From positions 1-64,000 of the forward strand of contig CAZGHS010000002.1 of the NCBI GenBank assembly GCA_964525495.1: DNA of 64,000 nucleotides, in the 5' to 3' direction. Below, piece after piece: positions 8,480-16,676 of the stretch; positions within the stretch are counted from its first letter, which is position 1, and each line of letters begins with the position of its first letter. The DNA comes from CAZGHS01 sp964525495 (GTDB lineage Bacteria > Patescibacteriota > Microgenomatia > JALYQM01). A program made the translations under genes and the position numbers. Under the pieces are notes generated by a model. That model saw only the letters and a list, made by a program, of their open reading frames with translations. It ran no database searches and was not told the origin of the DNA.

Positions 8480-9076
8480 TTATACAATATAAAAATTCAG
8501 TTCAGATATAAACTGCTCATACGTATCAAATTGAATTACCTGTATTCCCAGCTTCTTTGCTAGATCTACATTCTTAAACGCATCATCAATAAACAAGCAT
8601 TCTTCAAAACTACTTCCAGTCTTTTGAATTACTAGCTCAAATATCCTTGGATCAGGCTTCTTTAATCCAACCTGATAAGAATTAAGAAAATAATCAAACT
8701 TATCACGCAAATTATATTTGTCGATTTCGCCTTCTAGCCAATCATCAATTTGATTAGACATCATTACTATCGTATATTTTTCCTTAAGTTCTTTTATTAA
8801 CTCAACCATCCGAATATCAATTGGAAACGTCTGAATAAGCATTTCCTTCAGTTCACCACCAGAAATATTCAAACCCTTACCAGCATCATCCCAAAACTGA
8901 TGAGATGAAATAGTATTAATAGAAGCCTCATCCCAGTTTTTATATGTCTTCTCCATTAACTCTAAGGGAGTCATACCAAACCGCTCGGAGTATTTAGTCG
9001 CAAAAAGATAATTATCCCGAGTAGGTGTAATTACACCAGCATAGTCAAATATAATTGTTTTTATCATAAAGTACAT
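8480..9076 (-). CDS. HAD-superfamily hydrolase
   Basis: 198 residues. Motif I is IIFDYAGVITP: the nucleophile Asp is present but the usual second Asp is Ala, as in the FDxGGVI subgroup of HAD proteins. Motif II is MMSNQIDD, motif III the Lys in VGLKKPDPRIF, and motif IV LFIDDAFKNVDLAKKLG, so a phosphatase core is otherwise complete. Substrate unknown. ATG 9076 is preceded by AGGA at 6 nt; ATG 9067 is an alternative. It is transcribed against the genes on both sides. Confidence 0.8.
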   Translation of the reverse strand: MYFMIKTIIFDYAGVITPTRDNYLFATKYSERFGMTPLELMEKTYKNWDEASINTISSHQFWDDAGKGLNISGGELKEMLIQTFPIDIRMVELIKELKEKYTIVMMSNQIDDWLEGEIDKYNLRDKFDYFLNSYQVGLKKPDPRIFELVIQKTGSSFEECLFIDDAFKNVDLAKKLGIQVIQFDTYEQFISELNFYIV

Positions 9077-9125
9077 CAGCGTCCTGATAATTTCAACAAT
9101 AGGCTTAAAATGATATTATACGCAA

Positions 9126-9833
9126 ATGAATGAAAGGATAACAGAATCAAATGTAAACAAATTTGGTGATGACGGCTGTCTAAAGCAAAATGAACGCGGA
9201 ACATATGTTCAAGATAAAATAGTCCTTCCGTGGTTGCGTAGGCTACCTACATCACCAAGCGGTGTGCTAGACCTGGCAGCAGGACAAGGAATAGAAGCTC
9301 AATTTATTTCTGAACAAGGAATGTCATGTACTGCTATCGAACCATCGGCATTTTTAAGAAAAAATAGCTATTACAGACATATCAAAAACGGATCGGTAGC
9401 AACTTTAGATTTTCCACAAAATTCTTTTGGAGGTGTACTTCTAAAGGATGCACTAATATTTATTCCACCTGATGATCGAGAAAAAATGATGAGTTCCGTA
9501 AGGAGACTATTAGTTGGTGGAGGATCATTTCTCATAATTTCAGAACAGAACAGTACCTTAAGAATTCGTTATGTGCCCAACGGGTCACAATATCCGCAAT
9601 CTGAGGCTTACGATTGGGAAAGTGTAAAAGATCATTGGCAAGAAGCCATCGCTGAGACAGCAAAAAGTGGAAAAATTTATGGGATAGAATATGTGGCAAC
9701 TGTCGAATGTGTAATGAGACTAGCACAACAATACGGCTTTAACGTATCGGCATACGAATACTCTGTAGCACATCAAATAGCCCAAGAAAATAGATGGGTA
9801 CAAAAAGCTGGTTTTGTTGCAGAAATACATTAG
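9126..9833 (+). CDS. Class I SAM-dependent methyltransferase
   Basis: 235 residues. VLDLAAGQGIEAQ (about 46-58) is the SAM-binding glycine motif I, CTAIEPS the acidic end of strand 2, and GVLLKDALIFIPPDDRE the motif IV region. Substrate unknown. An extended -10 box (TGATATTAT, 9111-9119) lies 6 nt before the ATG, which points to a leaderless mRNA. The stop overlaps the 3' end of the convergent Nudix gene by 4 nt. Confidence 0.75.
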   Translation: MNERITESNVNKFGDDGCLKQNERGTYVQDKIVLPWLRRLPTSPSGVLDLAAGQGIEAQFISEQGMSCTAIEPSAFLRKNSYYRHIKNGSVATLDFPQNSFGGVLLKDALIFIPPDDREKMMSSVRRLLVGGGSFLIISEQNSTLRIRYVPNGSQYPQSEAYDWESVKDHWQEAIAETAKSGKIYGIEYVATVECVMRLAQQYGFNVSAYEYSVAHQIAQENRWVQKAGFVAEIH

Positions 9834-10348
9834 ACCTGACACTCAGTTAGATGTTGCTCGACAATCTCATGTTCCTTGTTGTAAACAAAACGGCCAAACA
9901 CAACGTTAGTATTAGGATTCAAAATACTCGGTAGAATTTCTCTAAAGGCAGGGAAGAGTTGCTCTTTTTTCATTTCCTCAGCAGTTATCAATACGCTCTC
10001 ACCCTCGGCTGTGTGGATCAGATCTCCACTCTTATAGTCTGCAGAGAAATAAAAGACTAGCCAATTACTAAGCATATTGGGATCTTGCTGAATTTCAGTA
10101 ACAACTGCGTCAAGATGAACATTGTCAACCTCTAAACCTGTCTCCTCACGAAGCTCGCGGATTCCAGCATCCAGGGGATCTTCATCTCTATCGATTTTTC
10201 CACCAAATGGAACAACTACATTTGGTGCAAACTTCTTAAGAGGGGATCTTCGCATCAACAAAAACTTACCATCCTTGCGAACCAAAATATTGGCGCATAA
10301 CACTAAGGTATGAATATGTGGGTCTGAATTAACTTGGTCTGCAGTCAT
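9830..10348 (-). CDS. Nudix hydrolase
   Basis: 172 residues. The Nudix box is complete: GKIDRDE followed by DPLDAGI and RELREETGLEV (about 50-74), giving the metal-binding Glu residues in REEtG. Upstream, FLLMRRSPLKKFAPN is the usual strand before the box. Nudix enzymes hydrolyse nucleoside diphosphates linked to another group. It is the last gene of a four-gene minus-strand operon (radical SAM, CYTH, CMP kinase, Nudix), starting 13 nt after the CMP kinase stop, which suggests a nucleotide-linked substrate shared by the pathway. Confidence 0.85.
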   Translation of the reverse strand: MTADQVNSDPHIHTLVLCANILVRKDGKFLLMRRSPLKKFAPNVVVPFGGKIDRDEDPLDAGIRELREETGLEVDNVHLDAVVTEIQQDPNMLSNWLVFYFSADYKSGDLIHTAEGESVLITAEEMKKEQLFPAFREILPSILNPNTNVVFGRFVYNKEHEIVEQHLTECQV

Positions 10349-10361
10349 AATTATTACAAAT

Positions 10362-11069
10362 CTAGATTCGCTCTCGACCTGAGGGTCTAATTTGTCCTTC
10401 TTTGTTTACCTCAAATATAGCATTATAATACAATTTATTGACTACGGATTCAACGCTCAAATTGCTAGTATCTATCACGACAGCGCCATCAGGCATTCTA
10501 AAAGGGGATACCTCTCTAGTCGAGTCTTGGTGATCTCTTTGAATAATCTTTTGGAGTAAGTCATCAAAATTTGCAAGCTGTCCATCCTGAGTTAATTGCA
10601 TGAATCTTCGATAGGCTCGCACTTCTGGCGAGGCAGTAATAAAATATTTTACCTGTGCATCAGGAAATATTTCTGTCCCAATATCCCGGCCAGTCATAAC
10701 TGTATCTTCATGTGAACCGAGGTCTCGTTGTTTACTTTTAACAACTTCTCGAACAAATCTTCTTCCGCCAACAACGGGAACAATCGCAGTGACCTCAGGA
10801 GTTCCTAAAAATTGAGTAACATCTTCGTTGAATACAAAAACCTTCTGTCCTTGTTCAGTCGAAAGAAATCGTATATCAAGTAAGTTGAAAGTATGCGCGG
10901 CATTTTCGTCATTATCAAAGGGAAGACCATTTCGCAACAAATAGTAACAGCCAGCTCGATAAATTGAACCAGAATCAACGAACTGATAACCTAATTTTTG
11001 TGCGAGACCATAACCAACAGTTGTTTTGCCAGATGAAGCGGGTCCATCAAGGGTAATTATTTTGCTCAT
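10362..11069 (-). CDS. (d)CMP kinase family protein (copy 2, element-borne)
   Basis: 235 residues from ATG 11069. P-loop GPASSGKT (9-16), YQFVDSGSIYRAG, TGRDIGTEIFPDA and the lid STREVSPFR are all conserved, so it is probably an active nucleoside monophosphate kinase. It is clearly related to the chromosomal copy at 2069-2740 but has its own insertions. The ATG overlaps the stop of the CYTH gene (ATGA), so translation is probably coupled. Being inside the element and in an operon with CYTH, radical SAM and Nudix genes, it may phosphorylate a modified nucleotide; that is inference. Confidence 0.85.
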   Translation of the reverse strand: MSKIITLDGPASSGKTTVGYGLAQKLGYQFVDSGSIYRAGCYYLLRNGLPFDNDENAAHTFNLLDIRFLSTEQGQKVFVFNEDVTQFLGTPEVTAIVPVVGGRRFVREVVKSKQRDLGSHEDTVMTGRDIGTEIFPDAQVKYFITASPEVRAYRRFMQLTQDGQLANFDDLLQKIIQRDHQDSTREVSPFRMPDGAVVIDTSNLSVESVVNKLYYNAIFEVNKEGQIRPSGRERI

Positions 11070-11839
11070 TGTGATCTCCGTAGTAAGTCTTGTACATATG
11101 TAGTTTCCGTCGGCAGAATATTCCAACTAGGATTTATTCTAAATCTTTCTAGCTTATCTTTGGTCGATATGCAATTAGGATTACCTCTCAGCATCATGTC
11201 GTTATACCCTTCTCGAATAATTCTAAAATCTAATATGTGTAGTTCCTGCTCAAGAATAGATATCGGATCATGTCCACTTTTTGCTTCAACCTCTATGAAG
11301 TATCCAAGTTCCTCTATAAAATCAAATGTAAATACAGCTTCCTCACTTTCATACTCTGACCTATGCTTAGTTACCGTAGCTGACGGCGCTAGTCCTAATT
11401 TTTGGAATAACACATCTAGAGCACCAAAGCTTATGGGTTCACTAGATGTGTTTAGCGGAGCGGGTATTTGTAGTCTCGTAAAAAGGTCTCGCAAATTGGC
11501 TAATCCTTTATCTCCGATAGGAAATGGGAAAGTCAATTCTTCGATAAACCAAGGATTAGCTTCTCTACCATAAGGATTGTAGAACAATGATTTAAATTCA
11601 AAGCAGGAAGGTTTTTCCTCATCAAATCGCACCCGCAGTCCTCGGTTCAGATTTGTTATACGATAATCGGGAAAATCGTAATAAATATCTCGCTGATTTT
11701 GAATACCTCTGACTGCATTTTGAGTAGCAACTGAAAAGTGGATATCTTCAAAGTGCTCTCGATCAAGCTGGATTTTTATCTCCCTTTCTTCTTGAGGCAT
11801 ATGAATATCCTTTTGATTCGAAGTAGGTCGTTCAGCCAT
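11066..11839 (-). CDS. CYTH-domain (triphosphate tunnel) protein
   Basis: 257 residues. EEREIKIQLDREHF (about 16-29) carries the ExExK signature of CYTH proteins, followed by the strand pattern QRDIYYDFPDYRITNLNRGL and RVRF with basic residues, FEFKSL, and late acidic strands FTFDFIEELGYFIEVEAK. The CYTH tunnel binds triphosphate compounds; known activities are thiamine triphosphatase, inorganic triphosphatase and class IV adenylate cyclase. Which applies here is not evident. It lies 2 nt after the radical SAM gene and overlaps the CMP kinase start by 4 nt. Confidence 0.75.
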   Translation of the reverse strand: MAERPTSNQKDIHMPQEEREIKIQLDREHFEDIHFSVATQNAVRGIQNQRDIYYDFPDYRITNLNRGLRVRFDEEKPSCFEFKSLFYNPYGREANPWFIEELTFPFPIGDKGLANLRDLFTRLQIPAPLNTSSEPISFGALDVLFQKLGLAPSATVTKHRSEYESEEAVFTFDFIEELGYFIEVEAKSGHDPISILEQELHILDFRIIREGYNDMMLRGNPNCISTKDKLERFRINPSWNILPTETTYVQDLLRRSQ

Positions 11840-11841
11840 AA

Positions 11842-13431
11842 TTACCTTGATTCAACTTCTTTGCTAACAATCCTTCTTCCGTCAGCAGCTTTTTTAACAC
11901 CTGGTAGATATTCACCATGTCTTTCCATATCAATGCGTTGAGTAATCATAGCGTCCGTAATTAATTGTTGAATAACCACGGGAGGGACATCGGAAAAAGG
12001 TAAATCAGTAGTATAGTTGTGCTTTTGACGTTCCTCTAATCCTTCCATTAGGACAGGTTGAAAACCATGTAGAATTTGCTCAGGTGTATACATATAGTTT
12101 TCTGCACCAGAAAACCACTCTTCTTGAGGCCATGGAATTCTTCCTGTAATAAAGTCATAAAGTGCCGTGCCTGGGTAAGGTCTGAATTCAAACATACTTC
12201 CTCTGCACTGCGCAATGTTTTCTTGTCCAGTTGGGGTAATGGGGTTTTCTGCAACTGCTTGTCTTGCGACTTGTCTAAGTTGATGCATAAATCGAACAGT
12301 AGTTTCCATCTCTTCTTGATTTTCCGTTGGAGCTCCAAGTATAAAATATGCTTTTGTTCTTACTCCAACTGAAGCAAGTCTCCTAACTGTTTCTACAACC
12401 ATATCAGGGGTAATACTTTTGTCATGAATATTTAGTACTCGGGGTGCAGCAGATTCTGCGCCAATTGAAATCTCACGACATCCACTTCGCGCAATCATTT
12501 CAAGCATTTCATCATCTATTTTCGAGAGTGTATTAACTCTTCCTGTTGCATCCCAAACAAAATGACTGTTTAAGCCTGTTTCTGACATTCTTCTAAAGAA
12601 TCCTTCCATGCGTTTCTTGTTAGCTAAAAATAAGTCATCAATGAATCGAACTGCTGAAATATCATGCTCTTGAAGCATAGTTAACTCATTTACAAGATTA
12701 TGTGGTGATCGATTTCGGACCCCGAAAAGTAGCTGTTCTCGTGCTCCAGCACAAAAGCGGCAATTAAATGGGCACCCTCTTGAGCCAACCATATTTGTTT
12801 CAAGCCGACCCTGCGATTTAAACGGGTCACCTGGTAGGAATTTTCTATCTGCAAAGTGCATTCCATCCAAATCCCATGGAATCCATTTTTTTGTAGGATC
12901 TCCATGCTTTTCGACAAACTCACCATTTTTATCATCTATGTAGGCTATTCCTCCCATTTCACTCGGCGGTATTCCTTGCATTAATCCCCGCATAATGTAT
13001 TCACCATCTTCTAGAGCCAATGCGACGATTCTGTCACCAATATCAGGATCCCTAAGTATTTGCTCAGGCATCGCCTTAGCATGCGCAGCACCTGCAGCAA
13101 CCGGTATATCAGGATTAATATTCTGTAAAATCCTTTTGCCTAGCGGAAATGTGGGTGTAAGCATATTAATACCTACCCATCGTGGCTTTACTTCGTTAAT
13201 TATGCGTGCTGCCTCTTCAGGCGGGATAGCAAGTGTCTCAGCATCGAGAACGCCGACATTAAACCCGGCCTTTTCGCACTCTGTTGCTATGTGCGCTAAT
13301 CCAAAAGCTGGTAATTGTTCTGTGTCGGGGCGGTCAACATTTGTATAGTCATTAATAGGAGAATTTATGAGAATCAGGTCAGGTCTTTGCTGCGGTTCTC
13401 TTAATCCTGCTATCAAATTTAATCTCTCCAT
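11842..13431 (-). CDS. B12-binding-domain radical SAM protein
   Basis: 529 residues. The N-terminal 150 residues look like a B12-binding Rossmann domain (LAHIATECEKAGFNVGVLDA, then VKPRWVGINM), though the cobalamin-ligand motif DxHxxG is not evident. The radical SAM motif CxxxCxxC is in GSRGCPFNCRFCAG near residue 220 and would hold a 4Fe-4S cluster; the SAM half includes EISIGAESAAP and ILGAPTENQEEME. Such proteins catalyse methylations and ring rearrangements. It is the first gene of the operon with CYTH, CMP kinase and Nudix genes and may modify a nucleotide or nucleotide-linked sugar. An AGGCGG Shine-Dalgarno precedes the ATG. Confidence 0.85.
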   Translation of the reverse strand: MERLNLIAGLREPQQRPDLILINSPINDYTNVDRPDTEQLPAFGLAHIATECEKAGFNVGVLDAETLAIPPEEAARIINEVKPRWVGINMLTPTFPLGKRILQNINPDIPVAAGAAHAKAMPEQILRDPDIGDRIVALALEDGEYIMRGLMQGIPPSEMGGIAYIDDKNGEFVEKHGDPTKKWIPWDLDGMHFADRKFLPGDPFKSQGRLETNMVGSRGCPFNCRFCAGAREQLLFGVRNRSPHNLVNELTMLQEHDISAVRFIDDLFLANKKRMEGFFRRMSETGLNSHFVWDATGRVNTLSKIDDEMLEMIARSGCREISIGAESAAPRVLNIHDKSITPDMVVETVRRLASVGVRTKAYFILGAPTENQEEMETTVRFMHQLRQVARQAVAENPITPTGQENIAQCRGSMFEFRPYPGTALYDFITGRIPWPQEEWFSGAENYMYTPEQILHGFQPVLMEGLEERQKHNYTTDLPFSDVPPVVIQQLITDAMITQRIDMERHGEYLPGVKKAADGRRIVSKEVESR

Positions 13432-13471
13432 ATACTACCGCCTTTTAATAATGATTTATAAGGAATTATTG

Positions 13472-13498
13472 TTCAATGAGTAACAGATACTCATTGAA
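13472..13498. repeat. 11-bp perfect inverted repeat upstream of the radical SAM operon
   Basis: TTCAATGAGTA (13472-13482) and TACTCATTGAA (13488-13498) around a 5-nt loop. It lies between the stop of the 13570 gene and the start of the radical SAM gene, both on the minus strand. No T tract follows on either strand, so it could be an operator for the radical SAM operon or a weak terminator. Confidence 0.5.
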
Positions 13499-13569
13499 TT
13501 TATCATACTGCGATATTTGAAATCAAGTAACAATATGTAGATTTTGGGAAATGATTACTACCAAATCAG

Positions 13570-14148
13570 TTAGGAGTTTTCCTTTAGATACTCTTGGTCT
13601 GTACTTAGCTTTTCAATGAGAAGATCTCTGAACAGATCTGATTTTGAAATGTTATGTTTCTTGGCGTACCAGTTCATATAATTGTCAAATTCTGGTGTGA
13701 GGAATACGTTAAACTTAATCTTATTCTTTTTAAAATTATCGAGATAACTTCTGAGGTAAAGATCAATATCATCATGCTTATATATCAGAAGTGTAAACTG
13801 ATTCGAATTATTCTTATAGAGAAATATTTTTGGAACAGTGTCCCTAAAAGCATCTTCGCACAAGATTAATATAGGAATATTATTGCTGCGTGCATACTCA
13901 ATTAATACTCCTAACGTAACTGATTGATCAGAAACATCAACTATGAGCAAAGCAGATTTTTTTAATTGCTTGAGACTTGTCTCATAAAGCGTGTGTTTAT
14001 TTTGTCCATCAACCTTACGATCAACAATATCTGAAAAATATTTATTTACATTATTAAACTGATATTCTTCCAGAACATTTAGCACTTTCTTGTACAAGTC
14101 AGCATTAGCACGGGTGCGTTTACTAGAAGCAGTTACATATACGTCCAT
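13570..14148 (-). CDS. Nucleoside deoxyribosyltransferase-like domain fused to a ribbon-helix-helix-like tail
   Basis: 192 residues from ATG 14148. The N-terminal 125 residues resemble the nucleoside 2-deoxyribosyltransferase fold (VYVTASSKRTRANADLYKKV, then ALLIVDVSDQSVTLGVLIEY and NNIPILILCED), where the SD(A)S-type segment and a conserved Glu form the active site. The last 50 residues (FLTPEFDNYMNWYAKKHN, then ISKSDLFRDLLIEKL) read like a ribbon-helix-helix DNA-binding module. The pairing would be a sensor-regulator or a nucleotide-processing enzyme; function unknown. A TATAAT box (14155-14160, minus strand) is 6 nt before ATG 14148, supporting this start over GTG 14154. Confidence 0.55.
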   Translation of the reverse strand: MDVYVTASSKRTRANADLYKKVLNVLEEYQFNNVNKYFSDIVDRKVDGQNKHTLYETSLKQLKKSALLIVDVSDQSVTLGVLIEYARSNNIPILILCEDAFRDTVPKIFLYKNNSNQFTLLIYKHDDIDLYLRSYLDNFKKNKIKFNVFLTPEFDNYMNWYAKKHNISKSDLFRDLLIEKLSTDQEYLKENS

Positions 14149-14289
14149 GATCACATTATACAGCGATCGTATACTATAAGCTATATGAAACGATCCTCAT
14201 TTGCTAATTCACGCGAGCAAACAAAGTATTAAGAAATACTAATAAATATCGGATAGCAACGAAATCAAGAGTAGAGTAATCTGAACATA

Positions 14290-14433
14290 ATGAAAAGTAA
14301 TGCGCGATCAGGACTCAGCAAGAAGCATAAAAATGACTATTCGAACCATAAAACTGACCCTATTCGTGCTCGTCGTTTTGTGACTCATGAAGGCGAATAC
14401 ACTTACCTTAAGCCATCAACAGTTAAGAAATAA
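14290..14433 (+). CDS. Small basic protein, 47 residues (candidate)
   Basis: Open from ATG 14290 to TAA; the product is rich in Lys, Arg and His (starts MKSNARSGLSKKHKNDYS). No Shine-Dalgarno and no recognised family. It precedes the phage-type module on the same strand. Support is only its length in an otherwise empty gap and the composition; it may be chance. The rest of 14161-14289 shows nothing clear beyond the promoter of the divergent gene. Confidence 0.35.
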   Translation: MKSNARSGLSKKHKNDYSNHKTDPIRARRFVTHEGEYTYLKPSTVKK

Positions 14434-14509
14434 CCCAAGTTCAAACTCACTATTGCAAATACAAAGTGAGCTTGCTAATCTAGATTCAGAAATAACCCGA
14501 AAGAAATAG
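14387..14509 (+). CDS. Small overlapping protein, 40 residues (candidate)
   Basis: Begins inside the 47-residue candidate in another frame and ends 3 nt before the next gene's ATG, a spacing that fits translational coupling. The product (MKANTLTLSHQQLRNN start, SELANLDSEITRKK end) could form a short amphipathic helix. No family recognised; only one of the two overlapping frames is likely to be real. Confidence 0.25.
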   Translation: MKANTLTLSHQQLRNNPSSNSLLQIQSELANLDSEITRKK

Positions 14510-14512
14510 ATT

Positions 14513-15289
14513 ATGCCACTACTACAAGCATCTCCAAGATCATACTCAGTTCGAGAAAAAGAAGCGCTCAATCGTGTCACAAAAGAGTTCAATGACATGT
14601 CGCAACGGATATCTGAAGATGCTTTCAAGATGATAGTGAAATTTCCAGTAATTTCGCTTCAAAAAGAAATCGCTGCTATACAAAAGTGCCAAACAACATT
14701 AATGACAAATATGCTTAATCTGCCGCGATTAGATTTTGGAAAATCAGCGATCGATGCACTAAATAGGGCAACTTCCATAAATATTGCGCTATCCGATTAC
14801 GTTGAGAGATCAGTCCTATTTCAAGGGCATTTTGCTCCAAATTTTGTCAGAGATAATATAACTAGCAAAACGGAGTATGAGATCGGACAAGTCGAAGAGT
14901 ATGACACAAACCAACTAGCTATAGGCGCAACATTATTCCAGATAGGCATAAAACTCTTATCTGAACCACGGCAAAGTCCTCAAGCAACTTCAGATAACAT
15001 TGCAAATTTATCTCTACTCCCAACCTCTGAGTTTAGATACGGCACAAGAACTCTTAACAGTATTACGACGGCATCCCGAGAGGGGCGACTCCTTAAGCTC
15101 CTACTAACTTCTCCACATAATCATGCGACTAAAGAAATTATAGATAATGAGTTCAAAGATCACTCTACTGATAGATACAAACTAAGAAAATATATCATTA
15201 AAACTTTAAATAAAGAAAATCTAAACATCGAAATAAAATCACTCCGCACAAATGGATATGTATTAGAAAGTATCAGCCCCATACATTAA
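14513..15289 (+). CDS. Protein with OmpR-like winged-helix C-terminus
   Basis: 258 residues. The C-terminal 70 residues (GRLLKLLLTSPHNHATKEII, then YIIKTLNKENLNIEIKSLRT and NGYVLES) follow the OmpR/PhoB effector-domain pattern, including the closing wing xGYxL. The first 185 residues are mostly helical, with no receiver-domain aspartate pocket, and are not recognised. It probably binds DNA and may regulate the methylase-terminase genes that follow on the same strand after 91 nt. Confidence 0.6.
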   Translation: MPLLQASPRSYSVREKEALNRVTKEFNDMSQRISEDAFKMIVKFPVISLQKEIAAIQKCQTTLMTNMLNLPRLDFGKSAIDALNRATSINIALSDYVERSVLFQGHFAPNFVRDNITSKTEYEIGQVEEYDTNQLAIGATLFQIGIKLLSEPRQSPQATSDNIANLSLLPTSEFRYGTRTLNSITTASREGRLLKLLLTSPHNHATKEIIDNEFKDHSTDRYKLRKYIIKTLNKENLNIEIKSLRTNGYVLESISPIH

Positions 15290-15380
15290 CCCTGCACCAA
15301 AAGCCAATACCAGAAACATACCAGATTTCTACCAGACTCTTCCCAGCGACCGCTAAAAAAGTTTGTTCTATCCTAGTCCC

Positions 15381-16676
15381 ATGAACAAACAAGACATAAA
15401 AATAATAAACGTACCTATTAGCCAGTTAAATCCAGCACCATATAATCCTCGCAAATGGAGCCAGACAGCAGAACAACACTTACGAGAGAGCATTGAGTGT
15501 TTTGGACTCGTTGATCCAATCATCGTCAACGGAGCAGAAAATAGAAAAGACATTGTAATTGGTGGTCATTTTCGACTTAAAATTGCAAAAGACATCGGCT
15601 ATACCGAGATTCCAGCAGTTTTCCTTAACATACCCGATGTTGAAAAAGAGAAAGAGCTAAATTTAAGGCTCAATCGTGACACAGGTGAGTGGGATCTTGA
15701 GCTGTTAAAGCAATTCGATGTGAATCTACTACTCGATGTTGGTTTTGATAATTCCGATCTCTCACATATCTGGGATGCAAACCTTGGCGTTGAAGACGAT
15801 GACTTTGACGTAGAAAAAAAGCTTGATGAAATAACAACTCCAACCACTAAAACTGGGACAATAGCCAAACTGGGCTCTCACTATCTACTCTGCGGTGACG
15901 CTACGCAGCCTGAAACAATCCAAGAGTTGGTCAAAGCTTATGGAAAAGACATAAACCCTGTATCACAAATCTACTGCGATCCGCCATACAACATCGAACT
16001 TGACTACAATGGTGGTGTCAGTAATAAGCGTCACTATGGAGGTAAAAAGACTAGAGATAATAAATCTGATGAGGAATATAAAATCTTTCTCACAAAAACG
16101 CTTCAAAATGGATTATTCGTAACTAAACCTGATGCCCATGTCTTCTATTGGTCAGACGAACGATATATTGGACTCGTCCAACAAATATATAAAGAGCAAG
16201 GGCTAGACAATAAGCGAGTTTGCTTATGGATCAAAAATTCTCAAAACGCCACACCTCAAATAGCATTCAACAAATGCTACGAACCGTGCGTATACGCTAC
16301 TCGAGGTAACCCATATCTCACACCAAACATAAACAACTTGAATGAAGTAATGAACAAAGAAGTGGGTACAGGAAATAGATTACCAGACGACATTCTCGAC
16401 CTCTTCAGCATCTGGCTTGTTAAGCGCCTCCATTCTTCGCAGTACGAACATCCTACCCAGAAACCACCATCACTTCATGAAAAAGCGCTCAGACGATGTA
16501 CTAAAATCGGCGATGTAGTTTTAGATATGTTCGGTGGATCAGGCTCAACACTTATCGCATGTGAACAATTAAAACGGACGTGCCTTCTAGTGGAGATAGA
16601 GCCCATATTTTGTGACCTAATTATTAAGCGGTATCAGGAGTTTACCAAAACGGAGGTGGAGTATGTCACAAGATAA
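15381..16676 (+). CDS. ParB-domain DNA methyltransferase
   Basis: 431 residues from ATG 15381. The first 105 residues are a ParB/Srx-type domain (NVPISQLNPAPYNPRKWS, then DIVIGGHFRLKIAKDIG). The rest is an adenine/cytosine-N4 methylase of the beta group: motif IV DPPYNIELDY near residue 200, then the SAM motif DMFGGSGSTLIACEQ near 382. ParB-methylase fusions of this kind are common in phages and prophages next to terminase genes; they methylate adenine and may protect phage DNA. It overlaps the second methylase by 14 nt and heads a run ending in terminase. Confidence 0.85.
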   Translation: MNKQDIKIINVPISQLNPAPYNPRKWSQTAEQHLRESIECFGLVDPIIVNGAENRKDIVIGGHFRLKIAKDIGYTEIPAVFLNIPDVEKEKELNLRLNRDTGEWDLELLKQFDVNLLLDVGFDNSDLSHIWDANLGVEDDDFDVEKKLDEITTPTTKTGTIAKLGSHYLLCGDATQPETIQELVKAYGKDINPVSQIYCDPPYNIELDYNGGVSNKRHYGGKKTRDNKSDEEYKIFLTKTLQNGLFVTKPDAHVFYWSDERYIGLVQQIYKEQGLDNKRVCLWIKNSQNATPQIAFNKCYEPCVYATRGNPYLTPNINNLNEVMNKEVGTGNRLPDDILDLFSIWLVKRLHSSQYEHPTQKPPSLHEKALRRCTKIGDVVLDMFGGSGSTLIACEQLKRTCLLVEIEPIFCDLIIKRYQEFTKTEVEYVTR

